In this document: positions 1 to 7,736 of the stretch, one piece after another
Layout: each line of letters begins with the position of its first letter
Numbering within the stretch: the stretch's first letter is position 1
NCBI GenBank assembly: GCA_028865845.1
Contig: JAGWJK010000037.1
Span: 1-12,249, forward strand
Direction of reading: 5' to 3'
Source of the DNA: Rhizobiaceae bacterium
Lineage (GTDB): Bacteria; Pseudomonadota; Alphaproteobacteria; Rhizobiales; Rhizobiaceae
DNA length: 12,249 bases
The notes under the pieces: model-generated
Databases searched by the model: none
Told to the model about the DNA's origin: nothing
The model's input: the letters and a program-made list of their open reading frames with translations, nothing else
Program-made: the position numbers and the translations under genes

Positions 1-224
1 GCGATGTTGCCGCCGGAGCCTTCCAGCATGCTGACGCCGCCGCGCAGCTTGTGGGTGGTAATCGGTGTTTTGGCGGCTTCGCTCAGAATGAGCTCGATGA
101 TGCCGCCCTTGGCCTGCGCCTCCTCCGGCGCCAACAATCCGCCGGTTGCCGCAAAGGCCGCAGTGCCGACGCAGCAGAGGCAGAAGCCGCGGCGCGTGAG
201 CCCGTTCTGGTTGGTGTGATGCAT
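1..224 (-). CDS. Tat-exported protein, probably metallo-beta-lactamase-fold hydrolase (N-terminal part, runs off the left edge)
   Basis: This is the first 74 codons of a minus-strand gene that continues beyond position 1. The ATG at 224-222 is preceded by GGGAG (reading backwards from about 239), a good ribosome binding site. The protein begins with a twin-arginine signal: TRRGF near residues 10-14, then an Ala/Gly-rich hydrophobic stretch, then a likely signal peptidase site after AQA (about residue 38). Export of a folded, probably metal-binding protein to the periplasm is therefore likely. The visible mature start contains a 'LRGGVSMLEGSGGNIA' stretch that resembles the first strands of MBL-fold hydrolases, just before their metal-binding HXHXDH motif. 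That motif would lie outside the window, so the enzyme class is an inference. It is divergent from the 6-phosphogluconate dehydrogenase gene and shares its 419-base upstream region. The Tat signal is firmer than the fold. Confidence 0.7.
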   Translation of the reverse strand, partial: MHHTNQNGLTRRGFCLCCVGTAAFAATGGLLAPEEAQAKGGIIELILSEAAKTPITTHKLRGGVSMLEGSGGNI

Positions 225-643
225 GGTGTCGATCTCCCTGTTTTGCGGTCTTTCGCGGCAGTGGCCTGCATGCGGCGCAAACCACATCCCTCGCCGGAAA
301 GGCCTTCCCGAACGCTCGGGCGGAGTGTCCCTCAAAACGTTTCTTATGGATTGTCGATTTTTGATGGCTTTGTTGAATTTAGCGTATCCGTTCAAGTCGG
401 CGAAGGATGATTCGCAACGTTTTCAGGCCACGCCGTATCCGGCTCAGCAATCACGCCACCCAAACGCAACCCACCGTAACCGCTTGACGAATGTCGAAAC
501 CATTGTCACAGATGCGTGAGTTTCAAATTTTTTAACTGATCCTGCGTGGCTGCATAGCTCGCCCGTCATTTGTTCATTGGCAAATGCTGCGAAATGTCTT
601 TATGGAGTTCCCAAACCGCTAAAACCCCTCCTAGGAGACTGAC
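225..643. other. Divergent intergenic region, 419 bases, no gene seen
   Basis: This region separates the divergent Tat-exported protein gene and gnd, so it should hold promoters for both. No open frame here has both a ribosome binding site and protein-like composition; the small frames are chance ones. A TTGAC hexamer preceded by C lies at 483-488, as in rhizobial sigma-70 -35 boxes, but no convincing -10 box follows at 17-18 bases. A small inverted repeat (CCCGA at 307-311, TCGGG at 316-320) could form a 5-bp stem. The segment from about 340 to 400 and the T-rich run near 526-534 are more AT-rich than the coding DNA. A stretch starting GGCTTTGTTGAAT at about 364 resembles the ends of some insertion sequences but has no detectable partner. 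Confidence 0.6.
633..637 (+). promoter_or_regulatory. Ribosome binding site of gnd
   Basis: AGGAG lies six bases before the ATG at 644 and fixes that start. No other in-frame start with a comparable Shine-Dalgarno sequence is nearby. Confidence 0.85.
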
Positions 644-1669
644 ATGCAAATCGGAATGATTGGCCTCGGCCGTATGGGCAGCAACATGGTGCAGCGTCTG
701 ATGAATGGCGGCCACACCGCCGTTGTCTACGATGCGCGTCCCGAAAGCATTGCGACGCTCGAGCAGATGGGTGCTACCGGCAGCTCGTCGCTGGAAGATT
801 TCGTGTCGAAGCTCTCTCGTCCCCGCGCCGTCTGGCTGATGCTGCCGGCTGCAATCGTCGATAAGGAGCTGGCGAAGATCGTTCCGCTGCTGGAAGATGG
901 CGACATCGTCATCGACGGCGGCAATTCCTACTATCACGACGACATCCGTCGCGCCGAGGAACTGAAGCCGAAGGGTCTTCACTATGTCGACGTCGGCACC
1001 AGCGGCGGCGTATTCGGCCTGCAGCGCGGTTACTGCCTGATGATCGGCGGTGAAAAGGCGACCGTTCAGCACCTCTCGCCGATTTTCGCAACACTGGCAC
1101 CGGGTGTCGGCGACGTCGCTCCGTCGAAGATGCGTTCGGAAGCTGCCGCAAGCGTCAGCACTGCCGAACAGGGCTACCTGCATTGCGGTCCGTCGGGCGC
1201 CGGCCACTTCGTCAAGATGGTCCATAACGGTATCGAGTACGGTCTGATGGCCGCTTATGCCGAAGGCTTCAACGTTCTGCGCCATGCCAACATCGGCATG
1301 CAGACCACCGAGGCCGATGCTGAAACCGCACCGCTGTCGCATCCGCAATATTACCAGTACGACCTCGACATCGCCGAAATCAGCGAAGTCTGGCGTCGCG
1401 GCAGCGTTATCACCTCCTGGCTGCTCGATCTGACGGCCGACGCCCTGCATGGCGATGCTGCTCTTTCGCAGTATGCCGGCCGAGTTTCGGACTCCGGCGA
1501 AGGCCGTTGGACGATCTCGGCTGCCATCGACGAAGGCGTTCCAACCCCGGTTCTCAGCGCCGCTCTCTACGGCCGTTTCGCTTCCCGCGGCAACGACGAC
1601 TACGCCAACAAGGTACTGTCGGCCATGCGCGCAGGCTTCGGCGGCCATCACGAGAAGCCGGCCAAGTAA
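644..1669 (+). CDS. gnd: 6-phosphogluconate dehydrogenase, decarboxylating, short form
   Basis: The product oxidatively decarboxylates 6-phosphogluconate to ribulose 5-phosphate in the cytoplasmic oxidative pentose phosphate pathway. The 341 residues start with a Rossmann dinucleotide site, GLGRMG at 7-12. They then carry DGGNS (91-95), GTSGG (118-122) and GHFVKMVHNGIEYG (187-200), which holds the catalytic Lys191 and the substrate-binding Asn195 of the family. The protein is much shorter than the classical ~470-residue Gnd and belongs to the YqeC/GntZ-like short class, which lacks the long C-terminal helical repeat. Asp30 at the end of the second strand (VVYDARPES) fits NAD preference, because NADP enzymes usually have Asn-Arg there; this is inference. 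The gene stands alone, divergent from the Tat-exported protein gene and convergent with moeA, with a terminator-like hairpin after it. A broader 3-hydroxyisobutyrate dehydrogenase-type enzyme is unlikely given the 6PGDH motifs. Confidence 0.92.
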   Translation: MQIGMIGLGRMGSNMVQRLMNGGHTAVVYDARPESIATLEQMGATGSSSLEDFVSKLSRPRAVWLMLPAAIVDKELAKIVPLLEDGDIVIDGGNSYYHDDIRRAEELKPKGLHYVDVGTSGGVFGLQRGYCLMIGGEKATVQHLSPIFATLAPGVGDVAPSKMRSEAAASVSTAEQGYLHCGPSGAGHFVKMVHNGIEYGLMAAYAEGFNVLRHANIGMQTTEADAETAPLSHPQYYQYDLDIAEISEVWRRGSVITSWLLDLTADALHGDAALSQYAGRVSDSGEGRWTISAAIDEGVPTPVLSAALYGRFASRGNDDYANKVLSAMRAGFGGHHEKPAK

Positions 1670-1690
1670 ATTTGTTTCGACATTACGTTG

Positions 1691-1728
1691 AAAAAGGATG
1701 CCGGGTAGCGAAAGCCGCCCGGCATTTT
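1691..1728. terminator. Bidirectional intrinsic terminator between gnd and moeA
   Basis: The 8-bp arms ATGCCGGG (1698-1705) and CCCGGCAT (1718-1725) pair perfectly. Inside them GC-GAAA-GC (1708-1715) forms a GNRA tetraloop after a 2x2 internal loop. On the plus strand the stem is followed by TTTT (1725-1728, overlapping the stem end). On the minus strand it is followed by the complement of AAAAAGG (1691-1697), giving a T5 tract. It lies 21 bases after the gnd stop and 10 bases after the moeA stop, so it can end both convergent transcripts. Confidence 0.8.
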
Positions 1729-1738
1729 CGTTGCTGGA

Positions 1739-2965
1739 TCAGCCGAACAGATCGGGTCGCAGCAGGAGAACCGGGCAGGGCGAACCGGCAGCTAGCTCCG
1801 GCGCATGCGGCGGGCGAATGATGAGGCAATCCGACTTGGAGAACACCTTCATCATCGAGGAATCCTGCTTGGAAAAAGGCTCCGCCAGCCAGGCGCCATC
1901 CGTGGATTTCTTGAGTGTCGCGCGGACATAGTCCTGCCGCTGGTCGTTGGCCGCGAGCGGCACTGCCGCCCAGGCCATGATTTCGCGTCCCACCTGCGGC
2001 AAAGAAGCGAGCTTGCGGATCAAAGGCTCGAGGAACAGCAGGCTGCAGACCAGGCTCGATACCGGATTTCCGGGCAATCCGAGCACATGGGTATCGCCGA
2101 GACTTCCGACCATCAAGGGCTTGCCCGGCCGCATGGCTATGCGCCAGAAATCAAGCTGCATGCCGGCAGCAACGAGGGTTGCCTGGACCAGGTCGTGATC
2201 GCCGACGGAAGCTCCGCCCAGAGTGACGATGACATCAGCCTTTGCCACTTGTGCCCGGCCAATCGCTGCGGTGATCTCGTCGCGATCGTCGGGAACGATC
2301 CCGAGATCGAGCACATGTGCGCCGGCGCGTCGGGCAAGCGCAGCCACGCCGAACGTATTCGACGCGATGATCTGCGACGGTCCGGGCATGCTGCCGGGAG
2401 GCATCAGCTCGTCGCCGGTCGCAAGGATCGCCACAAGCGGACGACGATAGACATCGACGGTCGGGTGATTCATCGCCGCGGCGACCGTAAGGCGTGAAAA
2501 CTCCATCGCCGTGCCGGCGGTCAGGACGGTTTCGCCTTCGGTAAAATCCTGACCACGCGGACGTACATGCTGGCCTTTGCGCAGAGGATATGTGGTACGT
2601 ATACGGCCATCTTCGAGCCGCTCCGCGTCTTCCTGCAACAACACGCAATCGGCGCCGGCAGGCACAGGCGCACCGGTGAAGATGCGGACAGCTTCGCCCG
2701 TGCTGACGGAACCGTGGAAGCCATGGCCCGCGGACGAAGTGCCGATGACGGAAAGCAACGCACCCGGCTCGGCGGCGTCCTCGAAGCGCAGGGCATAGCC
2801 ATCCATCGCCGAGGAATCGAAAGGCGGCTGCGTCAGCCGCGCGGTCAAATCCTTGGCCAGGACCCGGCCGTCTGCCTGGTCGAGCGACACGTTTTCGATG
2901 CGGACAAGCGGTTTTGCGCTGTCGAGCAGGCGGCTTTGAGCGCTGGCAACGGGCAAAAGGCTCAT
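1739..2965 (-). CDS. moeA: Molybdopterin molybdenumtransferase MoeA
   Basis: MoeA inserts molybdate into adenylylated molybdopterin, the last step of basic molybdenum cofactor synthesis, in the cytoplasm. The 408-residue protein shows the family's active-site signature SAMDGYA (52-58), TGDE in ILATGDELMPPG (about 179-190), GGASVGDHD (250-258), RPGKPL (279-284) and GLPGNPVS (296-303). Its length is normal for the family. The open frame could begin ten codons earlier, at 2995 inside moaC. The ATG at 2965 is preferred because it follows the moaC stop by four bases, has GGAGG nine bases upstream, and gives the usual MoeA N-terminus (MSLLPV...). It is the last gene of the ppiD-trpD-trpC-moaC-moeA run and is followed by the shared terminator at 1691-1728. 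The gephyrin-like fold and the context with moaC make the call firm. Confidence 0.95.
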   Translation of the reverse strand: MSLLPVASAQSRLLDSAKPLVRIENVSLDQADGRVLAKDLTARLTQPPFDSSAMDGYALRFEDAAEPGALLSVIGTSSAGHGFHGSVSTGEAVRIFTGAPVPAGADCVLLQEDAERLEDGRIRTTYPLRKGQHVRPRGQDFTEGETVLTAGTAMEFSRLTVAAAMNHPTVDVYRRPLVAILATGDELMPPGSMPGPSQIIASNTFGVAALARRAGAHVLDLGIVPDDRDEITAAIGRAQVAKADVIVTLGGASVGDHDLVQATLVAAGMQLDFWRIAMRPGKPLMVGSLGDTHVLGLPGNPVSSLVCSLLFLEPLIRKLASLPQVGREIMAWAAVPLAANDQRQDYVRATLKKSTDGAWLAEPFSKQDSSMMKVFSKSDCLIIRPPHAPELAAGSPCPVLLLRPDLFG

Positions 2966-2969
2966 AGGG

Positions 2970-3464
2970 TCAGGCCTCCGGATGGCGGAAATCACCGGAT
3001 TTGCCGCCTGATTTCTCCAATAGCCTGACGCCGCCGATTTCCATCGTGCGGTCGGCAGCCTTGGCCATGTCGTAGATGGTGAGGCAGGCGACGGAGACGG
3101 CCGTCAGCGCTTCCATCTCGACGCCGGTGCGGCCGGTAAGCTTCGTCGTCGCCGTGACGCGCAAGCCGGGCAGGGTGTCGTCCTCTGCTATGTCTACCGC
3201 GATCTTCGTCAGCATCAGCGGATGGCAAAGGGGGATGAGATTGGCGGTCTGTTTGGCAGCCATGATGCCGGCGAGGCGGGCCGTGCCAATGACATCGCCT
3301 TTCTTGGCGTTGCCCTGGCGGATCAGCGCCAGTGTCTCCGGCTTCATCTTCACATGGCCTTCGGCGGTGGCAATACGGACGGTTTCGGCCTTGTCGCCGA
3401 CATCGACCATCCGCGCCTCGCCCGAAGCATCGATATGGGTGAGGCCGCTCTTGTCAGCGCTCAT
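2970..3464 (-). CDS. moaC: Cyclic pyranopterin monophosphate synthase MoaC
   Basis: MoaC converts 3',8-cyclo-7,8-dihydroguanosine triphosphate, made by MoaA, into cyclic pyranopterin monophosphate, an early step of molybdenum cofactor synthesis. The 164-residue protein has the usual family length and motifs: LIPLCHPL (76-83), [13 protein letters not shown] (114-126) and YDMAKA (131-136). The last holds Asp132 and Lys135, matching the catalytic Asp128/Lys131 pair of the E. coli enzyme. [11 protein letters not shown] (148-158) is the conserved C-terminal loop. The ATG at 3464 lies one base after the trpC stop, so translation is probably coupled; the Shine-Dalgarno sequence before it is weak. 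moaA is not in the window. Confidence 0.96.
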   Translation of the reverse strand: MSADKSGLTHIDASGEARMVDVGDKAETVRIATAEGHVKMKPETLALIRQGNAKKGDVIGTARLAGIMAAKQTANLIPLCHPLMLTKIAVDIAEDDTLPGLRVTATTKLTGRTGVEMEALTAVSVACLTIYDMAKAADRTMEIGGVRLLEKSGGKSGDFRHPEA

Positions 3465-3465
3465 T

Positions 3466-4293
<828 letters not shown>

Positions 4294-5310
4294 CTATTCT
4301 TCGTCGTTGGAAACGGCGATCAGCTTTTCCAGCGCAACGGCGGTTGCGCCGCTGTCGAGCGACTGTGCAGCGAGCCTCATGCCATCATGAAGCGTTTCCG
4401 CCTTGCCCGCAATCACCAGCGAGGCGGCGGCGTTGGCGAGAGAAATATCGCGATAGGCATTCTTCGCACCGCCAAGCACGCCACGAAGCGCCGCTGCATT
4501 GACGGCGCCATCTCCACCCTTGAGGTCCGCAAGATCGGCATGCTTCAGGCCGAAATCGGCAGGCGTCAACTCGAAGGTGCGGATCTTGCCGTCTTCAAGG
4601 GCCGCGACAGAGGTCGTGCCGGTAGTGGTGATTTCGTCGAGGCCGTTGCCGTGCACCACCCAAACGCTCTCGGCGTTCAGATCCTTCAGAACCTCGGCGA
4701 GCGGCATCACCCATTGCGGCGCAAAGACGCCGAGCAATTGCCGCTTGGCGCCCGCCGGATTGGAGAGGGGACCCAACAGGTTGAAGATCGTCCGCGTGCC
4801 GAGTTCGACACGCGACGGACCGACATGGCGCATTGAGGAGTGATGCAGCTGCGCGAACATGAAACCGATACCGGCTTCGCGAATGCAACGGGCGATGACC
4901 TTAGGGCCGATATCGAGTTTGATGCCCAATACCGATTGCGTGTCGGCGGTACCGGCCTTCGAGCTCTGGGCACGGTTGCCATGCTTGGCAACGGGGACGC
5001 CCGCGCCGGCAACGATGAAAGCGGCGAGCGTCGAGATATTATAAGTGCCGAACCCGTCACCGCCGGTACCGACGATGTCGATCGCATCGGCCGGCGCTTC
5101 CACCGGCAGCATCTTCGCACGCATGGTGGTGACGGCGCCGACGATTTCGTCGACCGTCTCGCCGCGCACGCGCAACGCCATCAGGAAGGCGCCGATCTGC
5201 GAGGGCGTGGCTTCGCCCGACATCAGGATCTCGAAAGCCTGGCGGGCTTCGTCTCGCGTCAGCTCCTCGCGGTTGGCGACCTTTGCGAGGAAAGGTTTCA
5301 GTTCGGCCAT
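4294..5310 (-). CDS. trpD: Anthranilate phosphoribosyltransferase
   Basis: TrpD transfers the phosphoribosyl group of PRPP to anthranilate, the second step after chorismate in tryptophan synthesis. The 338-residue protein has the usual length and the complete family signatures. These are the PRPP-pyrophosphate loop [14 protein letters not shown] (81-94), [12 protein letters not shown] (109-120), where Ser-Lys-Ala stands in place of the more common Ser-Gly-Ser variant, then [10 protein letters not shown], and HGNGLDE with the acidic Mg-binding pair. There is no fused glutamine amidotransferase. The ATG at 5310 has AGGGG about eleven bases upstream. The start lies 23 bases after the ppiD-like stop, so it is probably read from the promoter ahead of that gene. 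Confidence 0.97.
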   Translation of the reverse strand: MAELKPFLAKVANREELTRDEARQAFEILMSGEATPSQIGAFLMALRVRGETVDEIVGAVTTMRAKMLPVEAPADAIDIVGTGGDGFGTYNISTLAAFIVAGAGVPVAKHGNRAQSSKAGTADTQSVLGIKLDIGPKVIARCIREAGIGFMFAQLHHSSMRHVGPSRVELGTRTIFNLLGPLSNPAGAKRQLLGVFAPQWVMPLAEVLKDLNAESVWVVHGNGLDEITTTGTTSVAALEDGKIRTFELTPADFGLKHADLADLKGGDGAVNAAALRGVLGGAKNAYRDISLANAAASLVIAGKAETLHDGMRLAAQSLDSGATAVALEKLIAVSNDEE

Positions 5311-5333
5311 CGGCTATCGATCCCCTTGGAGGT

Positions 5334-7226
5334 CTAGCGGGACATCGCCTGTTCGGCGAGGTTCTGGTTGACCGTGACGCTGTACTTGGATTGCAGGGAG
5401 CTGACCATCTGATCGAGAATGTCGTCGCCGGCGGCGTTGGCGATCGATGCAGCCTGTTGGTCGTCATTGTTCAGCGCGTCGGTGGTCGGATTGTCGTTGA
5501 CGTCGGTCACCTTGAACAGGATCTGCGTGGTGTCGTCGGCACCGACGGCATTGGCAACGGTGTCGACAGGGCCAGAGAAGGCGCCAGCAACGCCGCCGCG
5601 GCCGAGAACAGGGTCGTCGGTGGTACGGGTGACGTCAGCCTTGCTTTCGACCGCGATGCCAAGAGGCGCGGCGATATCGGCGAGCGACTTGCCCTTCTGC
5701 GCTTCCTGCTTGAGTTCCGCGGCCTTTGCGGCCAGCGCGACCTTCTGCTGCTCGGCGGTCCAATCGGCAACGGCCTTCTCATGCACCTCGGACAGCGGGC
5801 GATCATGGTCAGGCGTGATGTTGAGGACGTCGTACCAGACATAACCGTCATTGCCGACCGTCAGCGGCGGCGAGTTGCTGCCCTGATCGGCCTTGAACGC
5901 TTCCGCCAGCAATTGCTGCTTGGAGGGGAGATCCTTCACTTCGTTGCCGCTCTGATCGAGACCTGTCGCGTCGATCGAATCGATCGTGACCACCTTCAAA
6001 TTCAGCTGCTTGGCGGCATCCTCCAACGACGTGCCGGAACCACGCAGATCTTCGAACTTGTCGTGGATGCTGTCGATTTCGGCGGCGGCATTCTTGATCG
6101 CGACCTGCTTGCGGACGTCTTCCTTGACGTCATCGAAGTTCTTTGCCGTTTCGTCCTTGACGTTGGTCACGCGCAGGATGACCGGACCGAAGGAACCGTC
6201 GACGACCGGCGTGGTGCCGCCTTCCTTGGTAACGGCGAAGGCAGCCTGGGCGATTGCCGGATCGGGAACCTGGTCCTTGGTGAAAGTGCCGAGCGCAACG
6301 TCGGCCGGCGTCTTGCCCTGGTCGGTGACGAGCTGGTCGAAGGTGGTGCCGGTCTTCAGCGCATCCTCGGCCGCCTCGGCGAGATCCTTGTTGGCGAAGT
6401 TCAGCTGCTCGATCGTGCGGGTTGCCGGCGTCGTGTAGCTGTCCTTGCGCTTTTCGAACTCGGCGCGAACGGCATCATCCGTCACGCTGGCCGGGTCGGC
6501 GATATCTTCAGCCTGCAGCTTCACATAGGCGAGCTTGCGGTATTCCGGGGCGCGGTAGCGCGTCTTGACGCCATCGAACCACTTCGACAGCACATCTTCC
6601 GCCGGCGCCTTGATCGGGTCGATGTTGGCGTTGGTCAACAGCAGATAGTCGATGCTGCGCTTTTCATCGTGATACTGCTTGACGGCGTCGACCAGGATCT
6701 TTGGCGCCGAAAAACCGTTGGAAACGGCTTCGACGATCTGGCTGCGAACAGCGACCTTGCTGCGTTCCTTGATGTAATCGTCCGGATTGATCTGGCTGTT
6801 CTGCAGCAGACTTTCGAACTTCTGCCGGTCGAAGGAGCCGTTGGCTGCCTTGAAGGCCGGATCGTCGCCGATCAGCTGCGCGAGCTTGTCCTTGGAGAGG
6901 CCAAGGTTCATATCGCTGGCAAGCTGGTCGAGAGAGGCGCCGGCGACAAGCTGGGCGACCGTCTGCTGACCGATGCCGAAGGCACGGGCCTGTTCGGGCG
7001 TGACCTGCATGCGCAATTGCTGGCTGATTGCCTGTATCTGCCGGCGATAGGCCAGACGGAATTCATTGACGTTGATGTTCTGGTCGGCGACCGTCACGAC
7101 GGTATCACTGCCGCTGCCGCCGATCAATGAGCGCTCTACCCCCCATATGCCAAAGGCTGCGGCCAGAATGAGCATCAGGCCCTTTGCAACCCAGGTCTGG
7201 GCGATTTTTCTCAGTACGTCGAACAT
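5334..7226 (-). CDS. ppiD: SurA/PpiD-like periplasmic folding factor with parvulin-like domain
   Basis: This is a membrane-anchored periplasmic chaperone that probably helps proteins emerging from the Sec translocon to fold. The 630 residues have a short cytoplasmic tail, one transmembrane helix (about 13-30) and an N-terminal SurA-like chaperone region (about 35-180). A parvulin-like segment follows (about 266-355), then a long C-terminal helical region. The length and one-anchor layout match PpiD rather than soluble SurA. The usual parvulin active-site residues are not evident: the first strand reads TRTIEQLNF rather than the histidine-bearing ASHIL type, and the last reads GPVILRV rather than GWHIIKV. 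The domain may therefore bind peptides without isomerase activity, as proposed for E. coli PpiD. The ATG at 7226 is preceded by only a modest GAGG, 12 bases away. It is the first gene of the run leading to moeA. Confidence 0.9.
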   Translation of the reverse strand: MFDVLRKIAQTWVAKGLMLILAAAFGIWGVERSLIGGSGSDTVVTVADQNINVNEFRLAYRRQIQAISQQLRMQVTPEQARAFGIGQQTVAQLVAGASLDQLASDMNLGLSKDKLAQLIGDDPAFKAANGSFDRQKFESLLQNSQINPDDYIKERSKVAVRSQIVEAVSNGFSAPKILVDAVKQYHDEKRSIDYLLLTNANIDPIKAPAEDVLSKWFDGVKTRYRAPEYRKLAYVKLQAEDIADPASVTDDAVRAEFEKRKDSYTTPATRTIEQLNFANKDLAEAAEDALKTGTTFDQLVTDQGKTPADVALGTFTKDQVPDPAIAQAAFAVTKEGGTTPVVDGSFGPVILRVTNVKDETAKNFDDVKEDVRKQVAIKNAAAEIDSIHDKFEDLRGSGTSLEDAAKQLNLKVVTIDSIDATGLDQSGNEVKDLPSKQQLLAEAFKADQGSNSPPLTVGNDGYVWYDVLNITPDHDRPLSEVHEKAVADWTAEQQKVALAAKAAELKQEAQKGKSLADIAAPLGIAVESKADVTRTTDDPVLGRGGVAGAFSGPVDTVANAVGADDTTQILFKVTDVNDNPTTDALNNDDQQAASIANAAGDDILDQMVSSLQSKYSVTVNQNLAEQAMSR

Positions 7227-7350
7227 CGGAAAGCAAACCTCGTATCATCACGCTCTTCGCCATAGGCAAAGCAATCGGAGTTCCTTAGAACAATCCGAAC
7301 CGGAATTGAAGAGCCACCAAGGAAATCACCGGACCCCGGCCGCACGTGCC

Positions 7351-7375
7351 GGAACCTTTATTCTTGATTGACGTT
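7351..7375 (+). promoter_or_regulatory. EcfG-type (general stress response) promoter
   Basis: GGAAC (7351-7355) and CGTT (7372-7375) are separated by exactly 16 bases. This is the consensus of promoters read by EcfG (RpoE2), the alphaproteobacterial general-stress sigma factor. The start codon at 7405 is 29 bases past the -10 element, leaving a short leader with a strong Shine-Dalgarno sequence. The element points toward the DUF883-like gene only. The match is seen directly; sigma-factor use is inferred. Confidence 0.8.
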
Positions 7376-7392
7376 GAACGGTCTAGCAACCA

Positions 7393-7398
7393 GAGGAG
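7393..7398 (+). promoter_or_regulatory. Strong ribosome binding site of the DUF883-like gene
   Basis: GAGGAG lies six bases before the ATG at 7405. It fixes that start over the upstream ATG at 7368, which is in the same frame set but is shut off by context, and GTG alternatives. Confidence 0.8.
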
Positions 7399-7404
7399 CC
7401 CAGA

Positions 7405-7686
7405 ATGGCCGAGACGAAAACCGCTTCCGCCCAAACAGCCTCAGCACAGGCCCATGCCGAAACCGCGATCGAAGATCTCGGCGTGCAGATCGCCGCCCTG
7501 CGCGAGGATCTGTCGAGGCTTTCGCAGAGCATGGCTGCTGTTGGACAGGGCGCGAAATCCGTCGTCACCGAAGAAGCCCAGGAGATTACCGAACGGGTGC
7601 GCGACAAGGTCCGCGAAGAGCCGATCCTGATGTTGGTCGCCGCAGCCGGCATCGGCTATCTGTTCGGACTTCTCGGCCGCCGGTAA
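7405..7686 (+). CDS. DUF883/ElaB-YqjD-like C-tail-anchored membrane protein
   Basis: The 93-residue protein has a flexible Ala/Thr/Gln-rich start with a near repeat (ASAQT, ASAQA at 7-16). A long amphipathic helix, likely coiled coil, follows (about 20-70). One C-terminal transmembrane helix (about 73-90) ends in GRR. The pattern REEPILML...GYLFGLLGRR is the hallmark of the ElaB/YqjD/DUF883 group. In E. coli, members of this group are inner-membrane tail-anchored proteins; YqjD associates with ribosomes in stationary phase and is RpoS-dependent. The EcfG-type promoter directly upstream makes parallel stress control likely here, since EcfG fills that role in alphaproteobacteria. Ribosome binding by this protein is not shown by the sequence. 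It is a single-gene unit convergent with the 163-residue protein. Confidence 0.82.
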   Translation: MAETKTASAQTASAQAHAETAIEDLGVQIAALREDLSRLSQSMAAVGQGAKSVVTEEAQEITERVRDKVREEPILMLVAAAGIGYLFGLLGRR

Positions 7687-7707
7687 GCTAGGTATGCCAT
7701 AGCACGG

Positions 7708-7735
7708 GAGGCAGCGCCGGTTCCGGCGCTTCCTC
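7708..7735. terminator. Hairpin between convergent genes, probable terminator without a strong U-tract
   Basis: GAGG (7708-7711) pairs with CCTC (7732-7735) and AGCGCCG (7713-7719) with CGGCGCT (7724-7730), with one C/T mismatch and a four-base loop. The structure is strong, GC-rich and located in the 50-base gap between two convergent stop codons (7686 and 7737). No run of Ts follows on either strand, so it may end transcription inefficiently or with Rho, or stabilise 3' ends. Confidence 0.5.
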
Positions 7736-7736
7736 A

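Larger units (their letters stand above)
7227..7404. other. Divergent intergenic region between ppiD-like gene and DUF883-like gene
   Basis: This 178-base stretch must carry the promoter of the ppiD-trpDC-moaC-moeA run on the minus strand; no clear -35/-10 pair is seen there. On the plus strand it carries the EcfG-type promoter annotated at 7351-7375. It also has a short palindrome, GTTC-CTTA-GAAC, at 7280-7291. Confidence 0.6.

Noticed and set aside
577..590. Possible sigma-54 promoter (TTGGCAAATGCTGC) upstream of gnd
   Set aside because: The GG and GC elements are eight rather than ten bases apart, and no activator site is apparent.
566..1651. A 361-codon open frame on the minus strand opposite gnd
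   Set aside because: gnd carries complete family motifs in the other direction. The antisense frame has no recognisable motif and ends in the gnd upstream region.
2966..2995. Ten-codon longer MoeA start at 2995
   Set aside because: It lies inside moaC without a good ribosome binding site. The ATG at 2965 has GGAGG and gives the usual MoeA N-terminus.
5283..7130. A 615-codon open frame on the plus strand opposite the ppiD-like gene
   Set aside because: It is the mirror of a GC-rich coding sequence. The antisense translation is rich in Arg, Gly and Leu without domain motifs, and no ribosome binding site or promoter is seen. The ppiD-like and trpD proteins on the other strand are clear.
7266..7290. 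Second EcfG-like site on the minus strand for the ppiD-like gene
   Set aside because: GGAAC is present on the minus strand, but at 16-17 bases the sequence reads ATGG rather than CGTT, so the -10 element is missing.
7280..7300. Possible LexA (SOS) box: GAAC repeats near the ppiD/DUF883 promoters
   Set aside because: The alphaproteobacterial box is GAAC-N7-GAAC or its complement. Here the two GAACs (7288-7291 and 7297-7300) are five bases apart, so the spacing is wrong.
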